A DNA stretch of 64,000 nucleotides. It comes from Pacificispira sp033344895 (lineage in GTDB: Bacteria; Pseudomonadota; Alphaproteobacteria; UBA8366; Aestuariispiraceae). Location: the NCBI GenBank assembly GCA_965229685.1, contig OZ245920.1, forward strand, positions 2,852,001 through 2,916,000, in the 5' to 3' direction. The notes beneath the pieces were generated by a model that searched no databases, was not told the origin of the DNA, and saw only the letters and a list, made by a program, of their open reading frames with translations. Positions 17,439-25,244 of this stretch are shown one piece after another (the stretch's first letter is position 1; each line of letters begins with the position of its first letter). Both the position numbers and the translations under genes were made by a program.

Positions 17439-18116
17439 CTAAATACCGCGCAACATAATTACCTCACCATCCGCAGCGCCTGCATCGTCCGGGTCGTGCG
17501 TTACCAGCAGGACTGGAATTCCGCGCGATATGCTGTGTTCAAACACGAAGCTGCGGAACCGCACGCGCAGATCGGCGTCCAGTTTGGAGAACGGCTCATC
17601 AAGAAGCAGCGCCTCCGGTTCCGCCATCAGGGCCCTGAGACAGGCTACCCGCGCACGCTGGCCGCCGGACAGGGTCGCCGGGTCGCGGTGCTCAAACCCG
17701 GTCAGGCCGGCCTCGGACAGCGCCTCGGCGATCCGTCGGCGCTGTTCGGCACGGGGCAGGCCGGCTGGCAACCCGAAAGCCAGATTGTCGGCGACGCTGA
17801 GATGCGGAAACAACAGATCGTCCTGAAACAGGATACCCGTACGGCGCTGCTGCGCCGGAAGCCCGTCCAACCGCCGCCCGTTCAAGGTCACGCTGCCCGA
17901 CATCGCAAAAACCGGATCCAGCGTACCGCAGATCGCGGATAGAAGAGTAGACTTGCCGGACCCGCTGGGACCCATGATCGTCGCCGTACAGCCCGGCGCG
18001 ACAGACAGGGACACGGGCGCAAACAGGGCCGTTCCATCATGGCTGATGCCAAGGTCCTGCAGGCACAGGCCGTTCGCGGCCTGTCCCGCCGTATCGTGAT
18101 CGGCATCCATCGTCAT
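17439..18116 (-). CDS. ynjD: ABC transporter ATP-binding protein, YnjD-like
   Basis: A 225-residue cytosolic ATPase of the transporter encoded by the next two genes. Walker A is GPSGSGKST, the Q-loop is FQDDLLFPH, the signature is LSGGQRARVACLRAL, Walker B is ALLLDEPFSKLD, and the H-loop is VTHD. Its start overlaps the permease stop by 4 bp. The gene order binding protein - permease - ATPase and the closeness of all three to E. coli YnjB/C/D support this subfamily; the substrate of that system is unproven. Confidence 0.88.
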   Translation of the reverse strand: MTMDADHDTAGQAANGLCLQDLGISHDGTALFAPVSLSVAPGCTATIMGPSGSGKSTLLSAICGTLDPVFAMSGSVTLNGRRLDGLPAQQRRTGILFQDDLLFPHLSVADNLAFGLPAGLPRAEQRRRIAEALSEAGLTGFEHRDPATLSGGQRARVACLRALMAEPEALLLDEPFSKLDADLRVRFRSFVFEHSISRGIPVLLVTHDPDDAGAADGEVIMLRGI

Positions 18117-19837
18117 TCGCCCCTTCCCCGTCGAAATGCGGCCCGGCGCACCAGCATTGGTGTGATGGCCGCCAACGCGAACAGGGTCAATGGCAGCACG
18201 CCCTGCAGAACCACAAGGGTACCGATCGTGCGTCGATCGCCGCCCCCCGCCAGGGAGACCGCCTCGGTCGTCAAGGTCGTCAGGCGGCCCGCCCCGGCAA
18301 AGACCGTCGGCAGGTATTCACCGACGCTGACGGCAAACCCGACCGCGAAGGCGATCAGGATCGGGCGCAACAGCATCGGCAGCTTCACCCGCCCGAAAAT
18401 GCGCCATGGCCCCGCCCCCAGACAAGCCGCCGCGCGCTCATAACGCGGGTCCAGGGCCCGATAGGGATCTGACAGCGACAGGAAGATATAGGGCAGCACA
18501 AACAGCAGATGGGCCCAGACCAACCCGACCCAATGTCCGTCCATGCCGCCGCTCACCAACAGAACCTGCGCCCCGAACAGAAACGCGACCTGGGGCACGA
18601 TCAGCGGTGTGTAGAGCAGCCATAACGCGCGATTGGTGGGGCGCCGGCCGGTCCGCTGTTCCGCTTCCAGGCACAACAGGACCAGGAAAAGCGCGATCGC
18701 CGCCGACGCCGCGCCCAGCCAGACCGTGGTCAGAAGCGGATCGACAATCTGGTCAATGCGTCGCGTCCAGTTGGACAGGGTCCATTCCGCGGGCAGCATG
18801 TCCGGGAACCGCCAACGCCGGGCAAAGGACCAGACGGCGAGCCCCATCAGGCCGAGCATTCCCAGCAACGCGGCGCCGCACAGCCCGGCCAGCGCGCCGG
18901 CATTCATGCCCATCGGCATGCGGCGGCCTGCAATGCGTATCCAGGCGAGACCGATCCGGGCCACTGCGCGCTCTGCCAGGATCCAGGCTGCCAGCGCCGC
19001 CAGAACCACCCCACCCTGCAGGCAGGCACCGGCCGCCGCCTGGAACTGCAGGGTCAGATCCGGGTCGTTCGCCCAGCGCAGGATCAAAACCCCCAGTGTG
19101 GGGGAAGGCGTTACTGTCAGGATCATGGCGACGTCGACGACCGAGACGGAAAACGCGACGATCGCAAAGACCGGCAGCCGGATCTGCCCGTATATCCGGG
19201 GCAGGACGGTCTTCAGCCAGGCGGACATCCGGTCGTAGCCGAGTGACTGCGCGACGCGGATGGAACGGTCCGCGGGAACCTGATTCAGCGCGCCGACGGT
19301 CATCAGAAAGAGAAACGGCACTTCCTTGACGACAAGGGCGAGAACGAGGCTCCACCCGTAGGGATCCGGCGCCAGCATCAGGTCCGGCGGTCTGTCATAA
19401 CCGGTCAGCCAGGGCGACAACGCCCGCAAGATCCAGCCGCTGGGGGCCAGCAGGAAGGCCAGCCCCATGGCCAGCGCGGCATGCGGCACCGCCAGCAGCG
19501 GGGCCAGAACCGCCCGAACGCGACCGAACCAGCGCGTTCCGAAGGACGCGGCGCAGAACAGGGTGACGAGCACGAACGAGATCGCCGCCGATGCCAGACC
19601 GGTACCAAAGCTGCGCAAGGTGGCATCCAGAACGCCGGGATACGCCGCAAGGTCCCGCCAGGCCGCCAGCGAGACAGTATCGCCCCCCAGCGCCGGCAGA
19701 TATCCGAAAGCCGGTAGCAATGTTCCGAACAGTCCTGCCGCGACGGGCCCCAGAAAGACCGCCAGCGTCAGGCCCGGGACAAAGCGCAGAAACCCGGCCC
19801 GGCGCAGCGCCGCCGACCCGGCCGGGTCAACTGCCAT
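18113..19837 (-). CDS. ynjC: ABC transporter permease, YnjC-like fused double permease
   Basis: A 574-residue inner-membrane protein with about twelve hydrophobic segments arranged as two BPD_transp_1 halves (roughly residues 20-290 and 310-570), so one chain can supply the whole channel. EAA-like loops appear around 'DRSIRVAQSLGYDRMSAW' and 'DPRYERAAACLGAG'. It overlaps the binding-protein gene by 11 bp and the ATPase gene by 4 bp, a tightly coupled operon. Confidence 0.9.
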   Translation of the reverse strand: MAVDPAGSAALRRAGFLRFVPGLTLAVFLGPVAAGLFGTLLPAFGYLPALGGDTVSLAAWRDLAAYPGVLDATLRSFGTGLASAAISFVLVTLFCAASFGTRWFGRVRAVLAPLLAVPHAALAMGLAFLLAPSGWILRALSPWLTGYDRPPDLMLAPDPYGWSLVLALVVKEVPFLFLMTVGALNQVPADRSIRVAQSLGYDRMSAWLKTVLPRIYGQIRLPVFAIVAFSVSVVDVAMILTVTPSPTLGVLILRWANDPDLTLQFQAAAGACLQGGVVLAALAAWILAERAVARIGLAWIRIAGRRMPMGMNAGALAGLCGAALLGMLGLMGLAVWSFARRWRFPDMLPAEWTLSNWTRRIDQIVDPLLTTVWLGAASAAIALFLVLLCLEAEQRTGRRPTNRALWLLYTPLIVPQVAFLFGAQVLLVSGGMDGHWVGLVWAHLLFVLPYIFLSLSDPYRALDPRYERAAACLGAGPWRIFGRVKLPMLLRPILIAFAVGFAVSVGEYLPTVFAGAGRLTTLTTEAVSLAGGGDRRTIGTLVVLQGVLPLTLFALAAITPMLVRRAAFRRGRGE

Positions 19838-21029
19838 ACCGCTCCAGCCAGGCGGCTTCGATCCGGGTCATCCAGCTCGGGTGCGGTTCCGGCAATGTCG
19901 GTCCCAGCTCCTCCGGGCTCAGGGACGCGACGCCCCGCGGCAGCGCTTCGAACAGGGCCCTGCCCTCCGGTGAGAGGCGTGACAGGGTCAACACGGTCAT
20001 GTCGCCCCAGATTTCCGGATTTTGCTTCCGCGCCTGCGCCTCGGGTGACAGCAGGAAATTTGCCGCAACCATTGCCGCTGCCTTGTGGGCGGCGTTGTAG
20101 GGGATCGCGACGTAATGCGTGTTGCCGATCGTACCGCCATCCAGAACGAAGGTTCGCGCGGATTGCGGCAGCAGCCCTTGTGCGATGGCCGCCGACGCCT
20201 TTCCGGGATGGAAGGACATGGCAAAGTCCACCGCACCCTCGTCCAGCAGTCGGATCAGGGCATCCTCATTGGCCGGGAAATCCTTGCCGCTGCGCCACAT
20301 CACAGGGTGCAACTGGTCCAGATAGGCCCAAAGCGGCGCCGTCACCTCGTCGAAGTTGGCGCCGGCCTCTATGAGCAGGACCTCCGGTTCGGTGACCAGT
20401 TCATAGAGCGCCTGCTTCAGGAAGGTCGTGCCGAGAAACTGCGGCGGCGCGGGATAGGTCACGCGCCCCGGATTCTCGCTGGCATGGGTCAGCAGATCGA
20501 CCGTACTGCCCGGCGGTTCGGCAACCGTTTCGGAATCATGGATGAAGACCAGCTTCGCCTGACCATAGGGCGACTCGTACCCTTCGGTCGGAATGGTGAA
20601 GTCCAGTTCGATCGCCGGATTTGCCGCCACGTCGATGAGCCCGTAATTCGGCAGTTTCGGCGTGATCGGACCGTGCAGCAATGCCTGATCCTTCATCGCC
20701 TTGAAATTCTCGCCGTTGATCCAGATAAGGTCCACCGACCCGTCCTCGTCACGTCCGGCGGCCTTTTCCGCGACGACCTTTCGGACGGCCTCCGCAGTAT
20801 CGCTCAACTTCACATGAACCAGATCGATTTCGTATTCCTCGGCCAGCCGTTCCCCGACCCAGGCGACATAGTCGTTGATCCCTTCATCGCCGCCCCAGGC
20901 ATTCCAGTAGAGGATCTGTCCACGGGCCTCGGCGACGGTTTCGTCCCAGGTTTCGGCCGCGGCAGGCTGCATGCCGCCGAGAACCAGACCGGCCGCGATG
21001 GCCAGCCGCCAGAACTTTGATATCGCCAT
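19827..21029 (-). CDS. ynjB: ABC transporter substrate-binding protein, YnjB-like
   Basis: A 400-residue periplasmic receptor with a Sec signal (hydrophobic core at 8-20, cleavage near AAAETW). The mature start, LYWNAWGGDEGINDYVAWVG, and the segment 'DLIWINGENFKAMK' are typical of the YnjB/ABC extracellular-solute group. First gene of the leftward ynjBCD-like operon. The ligand is unknown. Related receptors have been linked to thiamin or iron uptake only by prediction. Confidence 0.88.
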   Translation of the reverse strand: MAISKFWRLAIAAGLVLGGMQPAAAETWDETVAEARGQILYWNAWGGDEGINDYVAWVGERLAEEYEIDLVHVKLSDTAEAVRKVVAEKAAGRDEDGSVDLIWINGENFKAMKDQALLHGPITPKLPNYGLIDVAANPAIELDFTIPTEGYESPYGQAKLVFIHDSETVAEPPGSTVDLLTHASENPGRVTYPAPPQFLGTTFLKQALYELVTEPEVLLIEAGANFDEVTAPLWAYLDQLHPVMWRSGKDFPANEDALIRLLDEGAVDFAMSFHPGKASAAIAQGLLPQSARTFVLDGGTIGNTHYVAIPYNAAHKAAAMVAANFLLSPEAQARKQNPEIWGDMTVLTLSRLSPEGRALFEALPRGVASLSPEELGPTLPEPHPSWMTRIEAAWLERYGS

Positions 21030-21417
21030 GGAATATCCCCCCGTTCGATTGCTCTCGTTGAGCCTAACCGTAGTTCAACAGACGCGGCGGGACCAGCCGC
21101 GGGGACTGACATCCCGGGCCGTTCACGCAATTGTGCCCGGCGCGAACTCATGCTACAGCGGTTGCCCATGAGCTGATCCATGCGGGATCGGCCATGCTTA
21201 CGGGAGCCTCCTTGGACCGACATGACCCGCCACACCGCCATGCGCGACACGCGACGAAGCCGCGCCGCGTCCGCCCGACGACCGGGCAGGACCGGCGGTG
21301 TTTTCGCGCGCATTGACGGCGTGCAGGGGGCGGCCCGTCCTTAAATTTGGGACCGTCCTTCTTCCACTCGCCGTCACGCGCCGGTTTTGACGGGCACAAG
21401 AGATAGGAAGAAACCCG
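21030..21417. other. intergenic region between ynjB and the GNAT gene
   Basis: This 388-bp gap separates divergent genes. It must hold both promoters, but I see no strong -10/-35 pair. GTCC-N8-GGGAC-like sequence occurs around 21338-21355, and AGGAAG precedes the GNAT start. Possible short frames on the minus strand are Arg/Ser/Pro-rich and not convincing. Confidence 0.5.
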
Positions 21418-21915
21418 ATGCAGTATTCCCTGACGCAAGAAGCCCAGTCGGATTCCGACGATATCGACGCATTGATCGACAGCGCCTTCGGTCCCGGGCG
21501 CCTGACCCGGACCGTCCACCGGTTCCGCGCCGGCATCCCGCCGATGAAGGAATACGGCTATGTGGCGCGCCTGAATGGTGAGATGGTGGCTTCGATCCGG
21601 TTCTGGCCGGTCGTCCTGCCGGGCGGCATGGCGGTGCCGATGCTGGGCCCGCTGGCCGTGCGTCCGGAAATCCGCGGTCTCGGCATCGGCCGGGCCCTTG
21701 TCCGCAAGGGCATGGATACGGTGCGACAGGAAGGCCGCCCCGCCATTCTGATCGTCGGCGATCCGGGCTATTACGCGCCGTTCGGATTCAGCGTCGAACC
21801 GGTCCAGTCCCTGGACCTCGGCGGGCCGGTCGTTCCACTGACCCTGATGGGCATTGAGTACGAAGCCGGCACATTGTCGAAGGCGAGCGGGACGGTGACA
21901 CCGGTTCCCGCTTGA
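21418..21915 (+). CDS. GNAT-family N-acetyltransferase
   Basis: A 165-residue acetyl-CoA-dependent transferase of the YhbS-like group. The acetyl-CoA site is visible as LAVRPEIRGLGIGRALV (R/Q-x-x-G-x-G/A form), followed by ILIVGDPGYYAPFGF, which is characteristic of YhbS relatives. The acceptor is unknown. AGGAAG lies 7 nt before the ATG. It stands alone, upstream of a tRNA gene. Confidence 0.9.
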   Translation: MQYSLTQEAQSDSDDIDALIDSAFGPGRLTRTVHRFRAGIPPMKEYGYVARLNGEMVASIRFWPVVLPGGMAVPMLGPLAVRPEIRGLGIGRALVRKGMDTVRQEGRPAILIVGDPGYYAPFGFSVEPVQSLDLGGPVVPLTLMGIEYEAGTLSKASGTVTPVPA

Positions 21916-21953
21916 TCGGCAGGCCGCCGCTCACTATAAACCGGCTTCAGGAT

Positions 21954-22027
21954 GCGGGTGTAGTTCAATGGTAGAACGGCAGCTTCCCAAGCTGCATACG
22001 AGGGTTCGATTCCCTTCACCCGCTCCA
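21954..22027 (+). tRNA. tRNA-Gly (anticodon CCC)
   Basis: A 74-nt cloverleaf with encoded CCA. The acceptor stem GCGGGTG / CACCCGC is perfect. The D arm contains GTTCAATGGTAGAAC. The anticodon stem GCAGC / GCTGC encloses the loop TTCCCAA, giving anticodon CCC that reads GGG. The T arm is AGGGTTCGATTCCCTT. No integrase gene or partial duplicate of the 3' end follows, so it is not acting as an island attachment site here. Confidence 0.97.
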
Positions 22028-22052
22028 GCCTCTCCCAAACCAGCGTTCGCCC

Positions 22053-22973
22053 TCACACCGCCGGAACCGGCATGTCCAGTTCTTCGTAGATCCAGTTGCG
22101 GAAGGCGGCGATCTTGGGGTCTGCCAGGGCGCCGGGCAGCATGACCATACGGTAGCTGGACTCGGCCTTTACCGGCATGCCGAAGGGCGCGACGAGGTTT
22201 CCGTTCTTCAGGGCGTCGGTCACTAGGGCGGATCGGCCGACCATCACGCCCCGGCCGGCGAGGCAGGCCTGGATCATCATGTGACTGTCGCTGAATTTCG
22301 GCCCCCGGCTCCAGTCGACGCCGTCCGCCCCGCCGACGATTTCCAGGAACCGGCCCCATTCGATCGGCCCCATGACCTTCGCATCGGCATCGTGCAACAG
22401 GGTGTGATGCGCCAGATCGGCATAGTGCCGGATCGGGTGGTCCGGATGATTGACCAGATCGGGACTGCAGACGACGCCCAGATATTCGTCCATCAGCGTC
22501 TCGACATGCAGCCCCGGGAAGTCGCGGGTGCCGTAGCGGATGGCGACGTCGATATCCTCGGCTTCGAGATCGACCACCCGGTCGAAGGTCGCCAGCATCA
22601 CGTCGATCTCGGGATGAAGGGTGTCGAAACGGTGCAGCCGTGGCGTCAGCCATTGCGCCCCGAAGGAAGACAGACAGGTGACCTTCAGGGTCCGTGAATC
22701 CTGCCCTTCCATCGCCCGGCGCGTCGCCCCCTCGATCTGATCGAGCGCTTCGGTCAGCGGCGGCAGGTAGGACTTCCCGACCTCCGTCACGGCCAATCCG
22801 CGCGGCAGCCGCCGGAACAGCGCCCGGCCCAACCATTCCTCCAACTGCTTCACCTGCTGGCTGATTGCCGATGGGGTAACGGCAAGTTCCTCGGCCGCCT
22901 CAACAAAGCTTCTATGGCGCGCGGCGGCCTCAAACGCCCGGACGGCCTTCAGCGGCGGAAGACGGCGGCGCAT
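22053..22973 (-). CDS. LysR-family transcriptional regulator, GcvA-like
   Basis: A 306-residue regulator. Residues 5-65 form the winged helix (AFEAAARHRSFVEAAEELAVTPSAISQQVKQLE). Residues 92-300 form a LysR substrate-binding domain with CLSSFGAQWLTPRL and DVAIRYG, matching the GcvA group that controls glycine cleavage, beta-lactamase and similar loci. The likely target in typical LysR style would be a divergent gene; here the divergent neighbour is the DUF1127 gene. The effector is unknown. Confidence 0.92.
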   Translation of the reverse strand: MRRRLPPLKAVRAFEAAARHRSFVEAAEELAVTPSAISQQVKQLEEWLGRALFRRLPRGLAVTEVGKSYLPPLTEALDQIEGATRRAMEGQDSRTLKVTCLSSFGAQWLTPRLHRFDTLHPEIDVMLATFDRVVDLEAEDIDVAIRYGTRDFPGLHVETLMDEYLGVVCSPDLVNHPDHPIRHYADLAHHTLLHDADAKVMGPIEWGRFLEIVGGADGVDWSRGPKFSDSHMMIQACLAGRGVMVGRSALVTDALKNGNLVAPFGMPVKAESSYRMVMLPGALADPKIAAFRNWIYEELDMPVPAV

Positions 22974-23099
22974 CGAAATCTCCTTGAATAACTTTTTCTA
23001 AGCCAATGGCCCGGATATTCGCGTTTGTTTCTGGAACAGGCAAGGCTCATCTTAGTCACAGACGGGGCGATGAAACCTGAACCGAGAAGGAACAACGCC

Positions 23100-23312
23100 A
23101 TGACTGATACGACCTGCAACCAAAGTTACACCCATTTTGCCCACGCCGTCGAACGTGACGGGCTGACCATCGGCGCCATCCTCAAGAGCTGGCATTTCCG
23201 CTGGCAAAGCCGCCAGCGCCTGGCCGGCATGACGGATCGCGAACTGGACGATATCGGCCTTGATCGCCGCACGGTCGACCTGGAAGTCGCCAAGCCGTTC
23301 TGGCGGGCATAG
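23100..23312 (+). CDS. DUF1127 (YjiS-like) small protein
   Basis: A 70-residue protein with the DUF1127 core near its C-terminus: WQSRQRLAGMTDRELDDIGLDR. In other alphaproteobacteria such Arg-rich small proteins affect RNA turnover and phosphate or carbon metabolism. The start at 23100 has AAGGAA upstream and is favoured over the longer open frame from 23025. A strong hairpin terminator follows. Confidence 0.88.
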   Translation: MTDTTCNQSYTHFAHAVERDGLTIGAILKSWHFRWQSRQRLAGMTDRELDDIGLDRRTVDLEVAKPFWRA

Positions 23313-23344
23313 CCCCCTTCCGCCGGAAGGCAGGCGCAAAAGTG

Positions 23345-23370
23345 AAAGGGCCGGCAGATGCCGGCCCTTT
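23345..23370. terminator. bidirectional terminator between DUF1127 and ccrM
   Basis: A perfect 12-bp stem (AAAGGGCCGGCA / TGCCGGCCCTTT) with a 2-nt loop lies between convergent stops. CCTGTTT follows on the plus strand, and CACTTTTG follows on the minus strand. It can serve both genes. Confidence 0.85.
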
Positions 23371-23391
23371 CCTGTTTGACTGTCATTCAGG

Positions 23392-24474
23392 TCAGTGCAG
23401 TTCGGCGCGAATGCGCTGGCGGAAGGCATCGATCGGGACGGATTTGGACCCATCCGACTTGACCTGCCAGTATGTCCAACCGTTGCAGGACGGCGCCCCC
23501 TGCACGGCCGCGCCAACCTGATGGATGGACCCGCGATGGGCGGCGGAGATGATCGTGCCGTCGGATCGCACCTTGGCCGTATGCCGCCGGCAGGGACTGA
23601 TCAGTACCGTCCCGGGGCTCAGCATTCCGCGCTCCACCAGCATGCCGAAGGGAACGCGCGGTTCCTTGCGCTTCGGCGTGGTGTAGGAAATGGCGTCGGC
23701 ATCGGCTGCCTCCGGCTCCGCCGCGATCCGGCGTCTGGCGATCTTGAGGTATTTCTCTTCACGCTCGATCCCGATCCAGCGACGGCCGAGGCGCTTCGCC
23801 ACGGCGGCCGTCGTGCCGCTGCCCAGGAACGGATCCAGCACCACCTGCCCCGGCTCCGTCGACGACAGGATGACCCGGTGCAACAGTGCCTCCGGCTTCT
23901 GTGTCGGGTGGGCCTTGGCCCCGTCATCATCCTTCAGACGCTCATGACCGGTGCAGATCGGCAGGGTCCAGTCACTGCGCATCTGCAAATCGTCGTTCAG
24001 CGCCTTCATGGCCTCGTAATTGAAGGTGTAGCGCGCTTCCTGATCCTTGGAGCACCAAAGCATCGTTTCATGCGCATTGGTGAACCGCCGCCCCTTGAAG
24101 TTGGGCATCGGATTGGTCTTCACCCAGACCACGTCGTTCAGCATCCAGAACCCCATGTTCTGCAGCGCCGTTCCGACCCGGAAGATATTGTGGTAGCTGC
24201 CGATCACCCAGATCGTTCCGGACGGCTTCAGGACGCGCCGCGCCGCCGACAGCCAGTCGCGGGTGAACCGGTCGTAAGCATCGAAATCGTCGAACTTGTC
24301 CCAGTCATCGTCGACCGCATCGACTTTGGAATTGTTCGGTCTGTAAAGAGAACCGGCCAATTGCAAGTTGTACGGTGGATCCGCAAAGATCATATCTACG
24401 GATTCTTCGGGAAGTGACCGCATTACTTCAATACAGTCACCTGTCAGAATTTGATTCTGCGGAAGTTTTTTCAT
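23392..24474 (-). CDS. ccrM: cell-cycle DNA adenine methyltransferase (GANTC), CcrM
   Basis: A 360-residue N6-adenine methyltransferase that, by family, methylates the adenine in GANTC and sets cell-cycle-dependent transcription in alphaproteobacteria. The catalytic motif DPPY is at 32-35 and the SAM-binding FLGSGTT at 216-222, the order of beta-class enzymes. The C-terminal extension (about 265-360), with GWTYW near residue 335, is the DNA-recognition part specific to CcrM. The length equals the Caulobacter enzyme. Its upstream region is packed with its own target sites. The rnhB-ccrM neighbourhood is typical of the class. Confidence 0.96.
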   Translation of the reverse strand: MKKLPQNQILTGDCIEVMRSLPEESVDMIFADPPYNLQLAGSLYRPNNSKVDAVDDDWDKFDDFDAYDRFTRDWLSAARRVLKPSGTIWVIGSYHNIFRVGTALQNMGFWMLNDVVWVKTNPMPNFKGRRFTNAHETMLWCSKDQEARYTFNYEAMKALNDDLQMRSDWTLPICTGHERLKDDDGAKAHPTQKPEALLHRVILSSTEPGQVVLDPFLGSGTTAAVAKRLGRRWIGIEREEKYLKIARRRIAAEPEAADADAISYTTPKRKEPRVPFGMLVERGMLSPGTVLISPCRRHTAKVRSDGTIISAAHRGSIHQVGAAVQGAPSCNGWTYWQVKSDGSKSVPIDAFRQRIRAELH

Positions 24475-24600
24475 GATTCTTCATGAGCCCTAGTGCTTGC
24501 CAGAGCCCGAATCATGATTCTTTCGAGAGTCGCGGTCAACAAGTATCTGATTCGACTTGAATTTTTCTACATATAGAGTCCCGACCGCGAAGCAGGACTC
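24453..24600. other. cluster of eight GANTC sites over the ccrM promoter
   Basis: GANTC sites begin at 24453, 24475, 24509, 24516, 24527, 24549, 24576 and 24596. At this base composition roughly one site per 300 bp would be expected. The element TCATGATTCTT occurs at 24471-24481 and again at 24512-24522. The sites lie in the 5' end of ccrM, its leader and promoter, up to the rnhB stop. Confidence 0.9.
24511..24539 (-). promoter_or_regulatory. ccrM: candidate ccrM promoter
   Basis: On the minus strand TTGACC (24534-24539) and CATGAT (24511-24516) are separated by 17 bp, about 37 bp before the ATG. GAGTC (24527-24531) lies in the spacer, and GAATC and GATTC overlap the -10. Methylation state could thus affect polymerase or GcrA binding, as known for GANTC promoters in Caulobacter. 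Confidence 0.5.
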
Positions 24601-25244
24601 TAGATATTGAGCACCGTCTGAAGCCGCGCCCGGATCGGTGCGAAGCTGGTGCGGTGATGGGGCGTGACTCCATGCAGATCGAGGCCCGCACGGTGGGCTG
24701 CCGTTCCATAGCCCATATTGCTGTCCCAGCCGTAGTCCGGGTAGTCCTCGGCAAGGGCAATCATTTGCCTGTCGCGCCGCACCTTCGCCAGGATGGACGC
24801 GGCCGCAATGGCGATGGAGGCACTGTCCCCCTTCACGATCAGGCGTGTCGGGATGCCGAGCCCGGGGTCGCGGTTTCCGTCGACCAGCGCGCACCCCGCG
24901 GGACACGGTAGCGCCGCCAGGGCGCGCCGCATGGCCAGGAGGCTGGCCTGCAGGATGTTCAATTCATCGATTTCCGCGACACTGGCTTCCCCGAACCCAT
25001 GAGGGACCGCGCCGAGGAGCGGTTCATAGAGGGCCTCCCGGCGCTCGGCGGACAGCTTCTTCGAATCGTCCAGTGCCGTGTATATCGCTGCCGGCAAACC
25101 CGCCATCGGCGCGTGTGGCTCAGGAAGCAGCACTGCGCAGGCGACAACGGGCCCCGCCCATGGACCGCGGCCGACCTCATCGAGCCCGGCCACGGGGCCG
25201 TCGCTCTCCGAGAGCAGACGAAGCTCATGAGACAGATCAGGCAT
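24600..25244 (-). CDS. rnhB: ribonuclease HII
   Basis: A 214-residue endonuclease that nicks the RNA of RNA-DNA hybrids and removes misincorporated ribonucleotides. Active-site acids are visible: Asp22-Glu23 in AGLDEVGRGPWAGPV, an aspartate in ALVDGNRDPG, and one in the ASILAKVRRD segment. GYGTAAHRAGL is the conserved C-terminal motif. The start overlaps the end of the antiporter gene by 8 bp, implying co-transcription. Confidence 0.96.
   Translation of the reverse strand: MPDLSHELRLLSESDGPVAGLDEVGRGPWAGPVVACAVLLPEPHAPMAGLPAAIYTALDDSKKLSAERREALYEPLLGAVPHGFGEASVAEIDELNILQASLLAMRRALAALPCPAGCALVDGNRDPGLGIPTRLIVKGDSASIAIAAASILAKVRRDRQMIALAEDYPDYGWDSNMGYGTAAHRAGLDLHGVTPHHRTSFAPIRARLQTVLNI

Noticed and set aside
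21148..21519. Minus-strand frame of 123 codons between ynjB and the GNAT gene
   Set aside because: Arg/Cys/Pro-rich, overlaps the GNAT coding start, no ribosome site or recognisable family.
21954..22027. tRNA-Gly as an integration site for a mobile element
   Set aside because: No integrase, no repeat of the tRNA 3' end and no change in gene type or composition follow; ordinary chromosomal genes flank it.
24576..24600. GAGTCC...GGACTC as an rnhB terminator
   Set aside because: The stem is only 6 bp with a long loop and no T-run after it on the minus strand; it is better read as two GANTC sites in inverted orientation.
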